The notes below the pieces were generated by a model. That model was not told where the DNA came from. It was given only the letters and a program-made list of their open reading frames with translations, and did not search any database. From Monosporascus cannonballus (taxonomy: Eukaryota; Ascomycota; Sordariomycetes; Xylariales): a stretch of DNA of 64,000 nt. This document shows, piece by piece, positions 13,263 to 25,259 of the stretch (position 1 is its first letter; each line of letters begins with the position of its first letter). The position numbers and the translations under genes are program-made. The stretch lies in NCBI GenBank assembly GCA_004154925.1, contig QJNS01000729.1, positions 62,001 to 126,000 of the forward strand, given 5' to 3'.

Positions 13263-13372
13263 CAAAGATCTAGCTATTATATTATAATTCAAGTGAAGTG
13301 TTATTAGTTCGATCATTAACCGCATTATTTTGCTCTATATATCTACTAAGTGCTATTTAGAACTATAATATT
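13263..13372. repeat. Direct repeat pair, first unit
   Basis: About 105 bp that align with 13,618-13,730 in direct orientation. Common landmarks are TTAGTTCGATCATTA here and TCAGTTCGATTGTTA in the second unit, followed by matching runs to the end. Mostly transitional differences. Origin unknown. Confidence 0.5.
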
Positions 13373-13617
13373 AGGTTTTTCTTTACTTATATTATCTGGA
13401 TATAATTAATTAAAAATTAAACGCCCCTTATCGAAAATTACTTAGCCGTTAGGCATTTTTCGAATTATGCGTGGATTTTTAACCATATATTTAAGGTAAT
13501 TACGTTAACTGGAAGTTCGCCTTCTACTTAATATATCTACGGAGTAAGTTGTCTAGCTTAGAAATCGAACGCGTAATCTATAGAAGAACTGATAAACTGT
13601 TACGACATAGAAGAATA

Positions 13618-13730
13618 AAAATTTAACAATTATATTATTATACAAGTAGAACGTTATCAGTTCGATTGTTAGCTGCCTTATCTTGTTTTATATACTTATG
13701 AAGTATTATTTAAAATTATAGCATTGATAA
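13618..13730. repeat. Direct repeat pair, second unit
   Basis: Partner of 13,263-13,372, about 355 bp downstream. Could be remnants of LTRs or of a tandem duplication mutated by RIP. Confidence 0.5.
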
Positions 13731-15885
13731 TAAAAATTAAATTTGAATATTAATTCAATTTTAACAATTTAAATAAAATTACAAGTATATTTTAAACGCT
13801 TTCAAAACTATATTATAATATATTACTATTCGGTTTTATATTTTTCAATATTAAAATTAGGTGTTATTATTTAAAATTTATAAATTTATATAATTTAGAG
13901 TTAGATTTAAAATTATTTTCAAAGGATATTAAAATTAAATTGATTTAAATTTATATGATACTATTACAATTATATGCATTTTAAAAATAATATATTTACA
14001 ATTAAAGTAAAATATCTTTTATTAAAAGTATTAATATGCTAATATATATAATGTTATAAAACTAAAAATTTACATACTATTAAATAAAGAAAATGAAAAT
14101 TATTATGAGTAATTCGAATTTTAATTACATTGAATTAATAATTTACAATATTAGATAATTGATTTATATGTGTTAATAATATTAGCTTTTTAAAAAACAA
14201 CTAGTTAAATATACAAGATTTAAGTATTTGATTTCTGTTTTTGGTTCTATGAAAATTTAATTTTTAAACAATTAAATATCAGATTTCAAATAAACAATTT
14301 AATTAAGAATGTAAAAAACGGTTAATATATGTTTTAATATATTTATTAATAATTATAACAAGATTTATTTTAAAAACCCTTGGTTTTTTAAACCTGTGTT
14401 GTACATTTTTGAAAAATATTTCTGTTTTTTATGTTTCAATAAAAATATTAATATATTTTTTGAATTTCGGAACAGTTTCAAATTTAAATATAAATTATAT
14501 TATGATCTTAAAATAAAAGATCTATTTTATACGTCTATTCATGGTTAACGTGGTCAAATTATATTAATAATAATTTATAAAGCTTTATATTCATAAGTTA
14601 AGTCACATAACAAATTATTAAACACTATTAAACTTTTAATAGATTTCAAAAATTCTAAATTTGAAAAAGTAAACCGTTAATTAATAATAAATAATCAGAA
14701 AATAAACTATTAAAAATAAGACAAAACCTTATACCGGAAACTTTAAGTAATCAAATTTTAAAGTGTTAAATTAAATATATTTAAAAGAAATACAACCTTA
14801 AATTACAAAATTTTATTAATATATATATAAATTATATTTGTTATAATATTAAATCTTCATTATTATATACTATTAAATAAAAATATTGTTTATTGTAAAA
14901 AGGTTTAAAATGAGCCAAAATAATATGTTTATAATTATCTTCGATTAATTATAAAGTTATAATTTCGTCTTTATATTAAAATGGGGTTTTTACTATAAAT
15001 TTAACATTAAACATATTATTATTATTATGTATCGTATTTGTAACGGTTTAAATATTAAGTTTTAATCTTATAAATTTAATCGGATTAAATTCCTTCTATT
15101 TCGGAAACCTTTACACGTATTATATTATAACTTATTTATCCGCGTTCATTATAACTAAATTATTTCGATCTTAACTTATTATTTATATATATTGTTCTTT
15201 TTTAACTATAATAAGATTACTCTTTTCGAAATAAGTTTCCTTTTTAATACGCTGTTATCTTTTGTATAAATTTTATAAGACTAGGTTTTTGTAATTAATT
15301 AATAATAATATATATTAAAAATAGCAACAAAACAATAATTCAGCCTTTATAATAAAATCGTTAATGCAGTTTGATGCTGAAATTACTTATATTTATATTA
15401 ACAAGGTTAATTTTAAACTTATAAAAATTACGTTATTATTTTTTAAACCTAAAAGATACAATTAATTCAAAAAAACCTAAATTGCATTTTTATTTATAAA
15501 TATACAATAAAAGAATCAATAGATATAAAAGCTTTATAAATAACTTTAAATAACCTCTTTTCCTATATATTATGGAAGTACTTTATATAAACCTTTATTT
15601 TTTGCTTTCTTTGACTTTTTAAGAAATAATAATTTTTTTGTTTTTTCTTCGCTTTTAAGTTTTTATTATACTTGTATTTATAATAAATATTTTAGAAATC
15701 AAATTTTGTTATTTAATTTTTATATGTATTTAATTATTTATATAACACACTTTTATAATCATAATTCTAAAAGGCTCGAAAAATTTGAAAATAATATCTT
15801 TAAAATCTTGAAAATAATATTTTATCGATTATAAATATCGGTTTAAAAATAACACGTATTATACCAATCCTTTGAATATTTTTAC
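13731..15885. other. AT-rich gene-free stretch up to the island boundary
   Basis: No gene or matched repeat. Base composition changes sharply at about 15,885-15,900, where GC-rich words such as GCCGGCGCG appear within about 60 bp. Confidence 0.6.
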
Positions 15886-18094
15886 CACATGGAACTATTG
15901 AAATCAATAGCGGTATTGAAGGTCACCTATTTTTCCGATTTTGTACCGGAAATCGCCGGCGCGTTAAGGGGGTGGCTCGTTCATGGGGTATTCACCTTAC
16001 CCCCGAACACCCGATAATAGCCCCTGCACTTTGAAATTCATTGACTTATAGCATAGAAACACATCGTACAGTGGGAGACTTACCGTAGCGGATGATGTAT
16101 GGTCTAGGCTTAAAGCTGATCGAGCTCTTGCGCGAGCTCCAAAGATGGTAGGCCTCCTTTTTCCGTGTCCGAGTTAGCTGATCTTCAATTTACCACTCAG
16201 ATAATCCCCGAAACCGCTATTACTAAGTCGGATTGACGGAAGTACGCCGGATGGGATGACAGTTAGTGACACACGAGGACCTTGTCGTTTGGCATCCCTT
16301 CGGGGTCTGGGCATAGCGAGCAGGTACGTGTCTCGGAAGCCATGAACCCCTGTGAGGGCTCTGGAAGAAAGACCACAAGACAGTCCCTTCGCCCTAGGAC
16401 ATGCATGGCAACCCCTAACCCAAGAATTTGGACAGAATTCTTGGAAAGGCAACCCTTAAGCGAGTTGACATCTCTTGAAGCCCTGGCCATGAGAGTCTGT
16501 GAATTTTCCATCTGGCACCGGGCAAGAATGCAGCATTAAGAATTGCTGACAGATCTAGATCAACATGCTTCTCGAAGCCGGTATATACATCGACATTTGG
16601 CCGTTCTATGCTAGGTTGCACTCGTCAAGCTCTGTGGCGGCCATGGGCGATAAGCGCGACTACGGAAAACATCCTCATTCCCCGAGCGGTCAAGGTGAGC
16701 GATTTAGTGAGCTTACATGTCCATCCCGAGAATCTACTCCGGGTTCTGCTGGACAGGCAACTTCTAACCGCGTATGCTGGACAGTGACGACCGAAGTCTA
16801 CAAGTTTTATTGGATGCTGATGAAGAAAACAGCGAGCAGTACCGTCAACGAAGCCCAAGGCGTCAGCGAGGTCGTGTAAGCTACAAGTTTGGCTGTCTTT
16901 CCCTCACACCATGTCTTGACTTGACTACTGTCCGGAAAGTATGCTAACGGAAAGACGATCAGCTATCATGCTGCCTCGAAACTGCCGAGTCCTCTATCCT
17001 CGTGTTGTCTCTTCCAATTCTCTGGCATATCTTGTCACAGTGGAACCATTGGGCTATGGTAGAAGTATCGGTTTTGACTTCAGTTTCAAGTGCACAACCT
17101 CCAGGCGAACGCCTGTTACAATGCTGCGTACCTTGGAGCCGGAGTCTCAATCCCCTCGGGCCTCCCACTGGCTTACACTGACGGGCCTATATAGATTTAG
17201 GTGGCGAGACATTCCACCTCAAATGTTTTATCATGTAAACCTGTTGCGTCCATAGCCTATCTATTAAAGCAGCGCCAAGTAAAAAGGATATGCACCCGCA
17301 AGGCCTTATTCAGCCGTGATCCTTTTCTCTCAGCACATAGGCTACTGTGGAACGTCGTGTATCCTGTAGGTCGCGGGTAGCAATCGAGGGAAGAAGCCTT
17401 TCTTGGCTGTCATTTGTGCCAACCTGGCTGTTACGTTTCCGCCTTGGTCGACGTTCTTTGCCCTAAAAACCTGCATCTGTTGCTCGGGGTATATTACACT
17501 CCGCTTCCCCCTCCACGTGGGTCTGGCAAGGAGAACCGATGCCAAACTGGAGGCTTTAAGGCACAGTCAGTCTTCCGGGATAGCTGACGTCAAGAAACAT
17601 TCTAGTTCAGACTGTCGGGACATGCCGGCGCAGTTCCTACAACCATGAATAGCATATGAACAACAGCAGCGACGCGGAATAAGCATCGAGGAGAAATCAG
17701 CTCACATACAATGCGAAAACAAGATGGGTTGAGGGCATCAAGCGTCACCGTATTCAGACTTATCATGCTATGGACACCCTAGACATCTTGCTGGAGCGAC
17801 CGATCAAGGTATATATGGCTCCACCGCGGTCCCGCGACAGTCAGGGGACAAGGGAAGCCGCAAGCAGCCACCTCGCCTAGGGATCGTAAGCAGATCGACA
17901 AGGCCGGGCCCCGGAGAAGATTGAGGTTCGAATTTGTCTGTGTATTGTACTATCACAGGGGCCTAAACCTCTAGCCATCCTGCACTCTCTATACCCTGCT
18001 AACGCTTGCTGCCATAGCTATGTTAAAACGGACTCCAGCTATGCCCATCTAAAGTGAATTTTGATCTTCAAACGCCGTCCCTTCTAAACTTCCA
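15886..18094. other. Gene-free left margin of the GC-normal island
   Basis: Composition is ordinary here and several frames of 60-105 codons are open on both strands. They overlap one another, have no recognisable domain, and show no splice-joined continuation. I see no supportable gene. A short inverted motif (GAGCTC-6 bp-GAGCTC) lies near 16,120-16,140. The 3' part may include the transcript end of the minus-strand gene that stops at 18,095. Confidence 0.5.
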
Positions 18095-20281
18095 TTAATC
18101 CATATACATGGGGTCACCACTCCCCCCCGTCGGCACTACCGGGCCGTAGTCGCCATTATTCATTAGTCCGAGAGCCGGCCCGTGCGGATTGCGGGTTCGG
18201 CCCTGCACAACAGCGGCCGAGTTCATGTTGGGCATCGGCTGACGAGCGTTGGGCCCTCCAGTCCTGGCATTGTTGCCATTGACGGCAAAGCGCCCGTCAG
18301 TATGGACTTGGGCTGGCGGCAGATCGAGGTGCTGCTGTTGTGGGTGCGGTGTCGGTTTGCTGATGACCGGCGTTGGTGCGAAGTGATCATCTTCATCCAT
18401 TTCTGCGTCGGCATCCTGGTCGCTGTTTTCCTCGTTTGCAAGAGACGCAGGCGTTGTTGTAGCTGCCGCTGGTGTTGTCGATGTTGTTGTCGTCGTCTTT
18501 GATGATGTTGCCGCGGGCCTCGATTGGCCATTGGTGCTCCCGGCTAGTGTGTCCACCGTCGGCTGATGAATCAGCTGACCTACCGGCTTGGTGCGCTTGC
18601 TTCTCAAAGCCGAATTAGGAGCCGGGGTAGCAGTAGCGCTCGTGGGAGTTGAGGTAGGCGTCGTTTGGTCTAACGTCCTCTGGGCAGCCATGCCAACCCC
18701 TCTCGACGAGACAATGACCGTCTTCCACCGTTCTATGGCCCGAGAGACAAGCATGTTGAGATCAACGTGTCGGTCGTCTATGCCAAGGCCGACTCCTCGG
18801 TGTCCCTTGGCACCCAGGTCTGACCAGTACGTGAGGAGGGATTCTTCGAATGGGATAGTCGCTGGGGGCATGATTCTGAACTCTCTCGGCTGCTGTAGGC
18901 GGTTGAGTTGCTCGACCTGGGTCTTCAGATTTGCGCATTCCTGCTTAAGTAAGCAGTTCGCCTTTTTTAGCCTCTCGACATCCTTCTGCCTCCTCCCCAC
19001 GCCCCTTGCCAGCTCGAGGCCCCAGAGCTCGCTCTTCCGCTGAGCGGACAGCTGCTCCCACACGTGATAAGTCGAATGTAGATGCTCGTCTATCTGCCTC
19101 TCCAGTGATTCGGCTGTCTGTTCTGCCTTCCTGACGTTCTCTTGTATGTCCTTGGGAAAGTGTGCATTGGATGGAGGGTAGGTTAGGTCCTCTGATGTTG
19201 CCGTGGTGGTTGCGGCACAGGCTACCCTCCATTTCCTAAATTCTTCCTCGAAGTAACCACGCAACGCCTCATACTGTTTCTGGGCAGGAGGCTGTATGGA
19301 CCACGACGTCGAGGTTGAGTGGGGCGTAGAGGAGAATAGGGTCGGCGGGGCCTCGAGGCACTGGAGGGTCAGGGCAGGAAAGTCGAGGGAGAGAGGGTCA
19401 AAGTCGAACGGCATGGAGTTCATGTCGATGTGTTGCCTGACGGTGAGGGAATTGGCTTGTTAGTGGATCACGAGAAATAGGGATGCCGTCACGCCCGAAA
19501 GGCGGACTGGGGCGCAAGAGACTTACTTTGCGGCCCTCCACGAACTCAAAAGTTCCCTTAGCGCCAACTCGGCGGCCCTCGCGGTATCCATCGTGTCCGT
19601 CAGCCTCTGTCTCGCATCTAGTTGTGCTTTCTGGGTGACCCTGCTCGGGACCCGCTGAGGCCCTGGTCTCGTCGTAGTAGTGGCGGTCGTGGACGAATCC
19701 TGGCTCGCGGATTCATCCCAGCTGGTCCTCAAGTCCCCGTTTGCATTGGCTGTCCCGTTTCCGCTGTTCGGCGGTATGTCATTTATGACGCCGGTGGCCT
19801 CCCAGGTCGGTTGGAAGGGGTACTTTGAGACCTGGTGATCTACGAGGAACTGGCCGTCCTTCGGCATTGCAGGAGCCGGGCCCGTACCGGGCCCCCTACT
19901 CGGCTGTTCTGGCAAGGGACTCTTCTTTGTAGAAGTAGAAGACGAGGCGGCTGGGGTCCCCGGAGTGGAGGCATCTCGGCGGGTTAATGAGCCCCTAGGT
20001 TGGCGCCTCGTGATGCTACCCCGTAGCTTCCTTATGGCTTCGACATCGTGGATTCCATCGGGGGCCTTTGGATTCTTCTCCTTGATGTAGAGGTCAAGAT
20101 GCCTCCCCAGGGACGATGACGTGAAAGCCTGGCCGCAGTAAGGGCAGGATCTGTCCTTAGGAGCACTTTTCCTAGTTTCGGCCGAGGATTCGATGGCGCC
20201 GTTAGCGTTGCTGCCGCCACTGCCGCTGCCGCTGCCGTCGCCACTGCCGTTGGCGTTGGTGTTGGCTGCCACCTCAGACAT
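18095..20281 (-). CDS. Conserved fungal zinc-finger/coiled-coil protein, function unknown
   Basis: Two exons on the minus strand, 20,281-19,527 and 19,436-18,095, are joined across a 90-bp intron (GTAAGT...CAG) that keeps frame through an A-A/G lysine codon. The product is 698 residues. After a Gly/Ser/Asn-rich start comes a CPYC...GRHLDLY zinc-finger-like unit (C46, C49, H61). Next are a basic segment with two ITRR/LTRR repeats, low-complexity Ser/Thr/Pro linkers, a coiled coil after the intron (D-V-E-R-L-K-K...L-K-x-Q-V-E-Q-L), and a disordered Thr/Gln/Pro-rich tail. The zinc-finger block resembles one I recall from filamentous-fungus proteins of unknown role; nuclear or regulatory function is only inference. 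An in-frame ATG at 20,395 would add 38 residues, but that stretch looks like 5' leader. It diverges from the HP1 gene. Confidence 0.8.
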
Positions 20282-22416
20282 GGCTACGTAGGATCGATCG
20301 GCTAATAACAAGTAATAGGAGCAGTCGTAGGGTGTTGACAGGCGAGGTTTGCTATTTACTCTCGTTGGAAGAATGCTAAGGGGTGACAATGACAAGTATT
20401 ATCAGTGTCAAGCTGTGGCCCCCGAAGGACAGGCGTCGAAGCTCCCCCATCCGCTTTTCACCTACTCCTGAACGCTTAGTATAATAGGCCACCCAAGCCG
20501 CAAGTGAGAACAACATACAGGTGGACGGGGTCTTTCGATTGCTGGCGAATTGAGACCCTCGAGGTGCGTATGAAATGTGTACAGATCGCTGTTCGAGTCG
20601 TTCGGGGAGAGTGGGAGGTATAGTGGGAGGATGTATTATATTACTGAGTGTGTGATGGTCACTCGCTGGAACCCTGAGATCGGGACTTCTTCTCTAAAGA
20701 AAATAAGATGAAAAGGAATGATTGGATTTTCGACACTTCTTCTCCCTTCGATACTTCTTCCTTTTGCTTTGTTTTCTTCTGTTTCCTTCCTCACCCTCTT
20801 TTTGGCTTTGGCTTTTACATTCCCCTTATTTTCATCTCTCGTTGTAAACAGAGAATAATTGAAATGTTTCCCTTTGGAGTTGGGGTGGCCTATTTTTTGG
20901 GCGGGCCGGTTCAGGGGCTGCAGGTGCTAGATATGAACCGGGCTTAGTTCCCGCAATCTAACCAAAAATGAACATGAGAAGCTTCGCACCCTTGGAGAAG
21001 GAGAAGGAGAGGGAATGTTGGCTTTGGCTTCAAGTCACCAGAAAAAATACACATAATATTCGACAGCAGATGAACAATAATGTTCATAACAATAAATCCA
21101 CGAGCGTCCCTTTAAAGAAGGCCCTCGATCCGATCGATGACACCATTCATATAGTCTTTTTATCTTTTGACCAGGACTAACTCATCTGTACGCTACATGT
21201 ATATATACCTACCTAGGTAGGCACATATCAGCTACCTAACATCGGTACCATGTTGGTCTAAGTACAGTACGTACGACACATAATTCGGACCTGGTAATAT
21301 CCGCAACCATCTCTACTGGGCGTGATTCGACTGGACATCTGTTGCACCAATGTGTACGCGTCTGTAGCTTGCCATTAGGTTAAAATAGGTGGTCGAGTTT
21401 GTTTAAGCTTGTTTACTCACATTAAAGCTGCTGACATGGCGTCCCTGACCGATCTCCCTGACCCGGGTCTAGAACTACAAGAGGTATCCATATCTCTGCA
21501 GCTGCAGCCTTAGCATTCCGCCTAGCTACTACCTAGGTAGGTAGGTATGTAGTTCCTCCCGCATGCATTCATACCTACCTCGGTACGTAGTATCCGACGT
21601 ATACTAGCTATGTAAGCATCTGCTTCTGAGTGCTTTCTAAGGTCCTACCTAACTTATTCACCAAACAGCCCTGTTATGAACTGCGCCACGTCGTATACCT
21701 TGTACTAGCATAGAGTGAGTATATGCATTATCAGGCACGGGTGGCACAACCCAGCACAGAAAGGGGACATATGCACTGGGCCGGCAGTGATCTACTTCGT
21801 AGGAACTGCAGAGACAAATCGGCTCTGTAGATAAATCCGTGTACATCTGACTGAACAAGAACATGTTTGTCCACGACGCTTTCGCAGCTGGGTCCTGCAG
21901 TAGGGAGCCACTGCGGTACTATAGGCCCATGGTGCATCTTCCGGCTCCCCACCCCGGTGTTATCCGCCATTGGATCTGCTATGATTAGTGTAGATATACG
22001 TCTCTTTAGGGCGACTCTGAATATGCATCAATTTTTGTAAGTACATGTGCGTTTAGCATCAATACCTAATCATAAGGAGCCTCTTATAGCGTCCTACATA
22101 AGAGATCAACATCGTATGCTATCGGTTATCGGGTATACTGTTTAATCGCATATAACGACTCACTCCACTTTCGGTTATGCCTACTTAGTACTTACCCACC
22201 TACCTAAATATTCCTGACGCCACCTGCACTTCTTTTTCCCTGATAAACGCGGATCAGCCGCAGCAGCTCCGCACCCGCGGTTTTTACACGAAAGCGCGAC
22301 TGCAAACCAAACCACCACTTAGATAGACCTTCGACTTCGCCCGTTATTCAGTTCCACTCTGACCGAGCAGACCGCACACCCGTCCTACCCACTGCTACCG
22401 TGCAAACGACGTCAAG
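20282..22416. promoter_or_regulatory. Divergent intergenic region between the zinc-finger gene and HP1
   Basis: Two kilobases with no supportable gene. It includes T-rich stretches (20,740-20,830) and clusters of the short word CCTACCTAGGTAGG (around 21,208-21,225 and 21,525-21,550). Pyrimidine-rich sequence around 22,330-22,400 leads to the HP1 start and is a plausible transcription start region. Promoter elements beyond this were not identifiable. Confidence 0.45.
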
Positions 22417-23676
22417 ATGCCACCTGGTAAGTTACATCAATTACTAGGTGCTTACTTTGCGGGTGCGGCCAAGTCACATCGCGTTGTCAGTCGCGTAACT
22501 GCATCTTTCGCGATACGATTCCCCTTCTCTACCCTCAAACCGCCCGTCGCCCAAAACCTTCCTGACCTTTTCGATGCAATTGGCTGACAGGGCATTCTCA
22601 ATGGCAACTAGCAATCAGTGATGATGAACAATCGGACGTTGGCGACGTCAATGTCCCCGTGGCGTCGAAGCGCGGAAAGACGAGTGCGAGCTCGGTTGGC
22701 GCGAAGGATGAGGAGGAGTCTCTTGACGCTGTTAAAGGAGACCTGGATCATGGCCCTAACGGTGATGACGGTGGCGCGGACGAGGACGATGATGATGAGG
22801 ATATGGAGGAGGGCGAGTGAGTAGCGTCTTCGCCCCCTCGTTTTGGGTGTCGGACAGTCACTAACTGTTGTTGCACCGTGACAGGTATATCGTGGAGAAG
22901 ATTCTCTCCCACATTGTCGATCCTGATGTAAGCACCCAATGAAGATGCCTCGTGGCGCCTCCGAGACCCGGGGAGAAGCTGCTCACCATCCATTGCATCA
23001 GGGCACAGTGAGATACGAAGTCAAGTGGGAGGGTTACGAGAAGAAGTCCGACCGCACCTGGGAGACAACCGACAACTTGAGGTAAGCCGCATCACGTCCC
23101 ACTCTCCAATGATCGTGGGCTTGCTCGGGTTCGCGCCTAATAGCCTCGTCCTCCTAGGGAGAACGCTTCCGAAGTACTCGAAGAATACCTGCAAAGCGTG
23201 GGTGGCGAGGAGAAAATCATGGAGGAGGCCAAGACGGCTATGAAGTCCAAGAAGCGCGGCCGGCCGAGCTCCTCGGCAACGCCAGCCAACGGTACCAAGA
23301 AGAGGCGTAACGGTAGCCATCCTGCTTCATCAACGCCTCCAGCTAGTGGTCGGCCTTGGAAACCGCCGGTTGGATCCTGGGAGGAGGAGATCGAGTCGAT
23401 TGACGCTTGCCATGATGAGAACACGGGCAAGCTAATCGTGTACCTCACGTGGAAGAACGGCCAGAAAACGCAGCACGATACCAAGGTCATCTACCAACGA
23501 TGCCCCCAAAAGGTGAGCACGAACACGCGCCGCTTTTGAGGTGTTCGGCGTGTAGCGCAACCTAGTGACCGGATCCGTACTGGGTGCTGACGTGGTCATG
23601 GCAGATGCTGCAGTTCTACGAGCGACATGTTAAGATTGTCAAATCCTCATCAGAGATTGGCCAGACTGATGATTAG
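22417..23676 (+). CDS. hpo: Heterochromatin protein 1 (chromodomain plus chromoshadow domain)
   Basis: HP1 reads H3K9 methylation and compacts heterochromatin; in Neurospora it is also needed for DNA methylation of RIP-mutated DNA. Six exons (22,417-22,426; 22,591-22,816; 22,885-22,927; 23,002-23,081; 23,158-23,512; 23,605-23,676) with GT-AG introns give 261 residues, close to the usual family length. The first coding exon is only 10 bp. An acidic stretch (about residues 60-78) precedes the chromodomain from E79. Aromatic-cage residues Y80, W102 and Y105 and the TWE motif at 112-114 are all present. A basic hinge (KSKKRGRP, TKKRR) leads to the chromoshadow domain, about residues 192-250. Every junction keeps frame, so the gene appears intact. 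The symbol follows the Neurospora name; HepA is the Aspergillus equivalent. Confidence 0.95.
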
Positions 23677-25097
23677 CAGTTCTGACGACGCGGCGGGTCC
23701 CAATACCCCACCAGACAAACGGAGCGCGTAATAGCCATAGTAATATGCGGTAGAATCGGCCGAGCCAGCGCGGGCCCGGTTGAGTTGGACAGAGTTTGGA
23801 TGGTATGAGTGGAATACGCTTCGGGATAGGCGCCGGATGGAGTAGAGCGCGTGCGTCTTTTACATTCCAACATACGTGCTCGATTATGGGGTATGGTACA
23901 GGGAGAGGAAAGGAAAGGGGTGTCGAACCCGGCTGCTGGGAGATGGGAGATGGGAGATTGCCTGGCGTCCTCCCTAGCTCGGGTGGTTCGGATGGCAGTT
24001 TCTCGAGACAATTGGTCGGTGTAGTTTATCTGGAGGGCCACGATATCAGTTCATACCTACATTCACACATATCGCGTTTTCTCTTCACAAGGTCTCGGTT
24101 CGCATGTATGTTGATCGTATACAATAGTCAGGTACGCAAATACGAGAATGGCCACACCAAGTTGTTGTAATCGCAGAGACTTGCTTTCGTCGGTTGGTGC
24201 CCTGGCTTCGCGGATAGACACGAAGAATATATGATATATGTTTCTCCTACCTGCCTTGCAGATAAATTCCATCATACATACTTATCCAAGGGGATCAGTT
24301 CCCGTTCCGGGCTACACACGTGATGATAAGCTGGTGGCATTAGTCTTGCGTTGCATTAGGTATTTATCTAGGTACCTAGGTATCTAGTTATTTCAATACG
24401 TACCCAGGCACTTGGGTTGGCACGTACCTACCTCGGAGCACATATGTACCTAGGTACCGGCCCCAGCCTCGTCAGATCTTTGTGGACCCACCACCAGCCC
24501 CCACCATGACAACAGGGCCCAACTGGCTCAACCTTTCAGTTTGGCCAGCCTCGTTATTTATCACGGCAGAAGTGGCGGGGCAACCACGCCTATATGTACC
24601 TTGTGCCTCGTGGTAACTTCCACTCACTCTCCAGTTCATGCTTCTATATGTCTTCTCTCTTCCATATTAGTCCAGTCGAGTACAATCGACCGGTTGCGTG
24701 GAGAGCTCACATTCCAAAATTTGATTGAGTCGATATTTACATTCATCTCATTCGTACCTAACCTCTTTACTCCCGCCATTCGCATTGGCACCGGCCGGCC
24801 AAAGTCTCCCTCCAACGGGGGACTTATCTTAGCCTTTGGGCTGCTTCTCTGACTGGTTAGACTTTTGTCCGACTCTGCATAGCACAGCTTAATCGACTGA
24901 CCGCTTGTTGTAGATCTGTTGCCTCATAAGTTCCAGTCCTCGCTTATCGGGGTTGCGCTCTCAAGTGAACACCACACTTATAAACCCTACCCTTCGACGC
25001 CAAGCCGAGCGTCCTCATCTCGTGCTTCTCTCGTTGCTCACTGCGTTGTTCCTGGCTGTGAGGGTGGGTTTACCCATAGCGCCAGCTCGCCGCAGTC
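23677..25097. other. Intergenic region downstream of HP1
   Basis: No supportable gene. Overlapping open frames near 23,673-24,275 lack domains and probably include the HP1 3' UTR. CTAGGTAC-type words are dense at 24,355-24,460. Pyrimidine-rich sequence at 24,600-24,665 may belong to the promoter or leader of the small membrane-protein gene. Confidence 0.45.
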
Positions 25098-25259
25098 ATG
25101 AAACAAAACGATGTTATCGCGGTCATCATCATTATACTCTTCATTGTCCTTGCCCTCATAGCCTTTGGTATTTACCGGCTGGTCCACATTGCCCGGAACC
25201 AGGGCTCGGTGACGACGACGAGCAGTTCCGGGTCAAGCGATGAGATCGTCGACAGGTAA
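25098..25259 (+). CDS. Small single-pass membrane protein, 53 residues
   Basis: A short frame begins M-K-Q-N-D-V and continues with an uninterrupted hydrophobic helix of about 22 residues (roughly 6-27, mostly I/L/V/A/F). It then has a positive cluster (Y-R-L-V-H-I-A-R) and a Ser/Thr/Gly-rich acidic tail ending E-I-V-D-R. The layout predicts a tail facing the cytosol after one membrane span. The ATG lies in an acceptable fungal context (GCAGTCATGA), and no neighbouring frame explains the helix. The stop overlaps a possible splice donor (AG/GTAACC), so a further exon cannot be excluded, though I found no continuation. Family not recognised; expression data would be needed for certainty. It is convergent with the phytochrome gene. 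Confidence 0.5.
   Translation: MKQNDVIAVIIIILFIVLALIAFGIYRLVHIARNQGSVTTTSSSGSSDEIVDR

Noticed and set aside
16174..17545. Overlapping frames at the left island margin
   Set aside because: They occupy both strands equally, none is dominant, and none shows a known motif.
20708..20947. Phe/Pro-rich 79-codon frame in the divergent promoter region
   Set aside because: It arises from T-rich tracts typical of fungal leaders or promoters and has no domain or splice partner.
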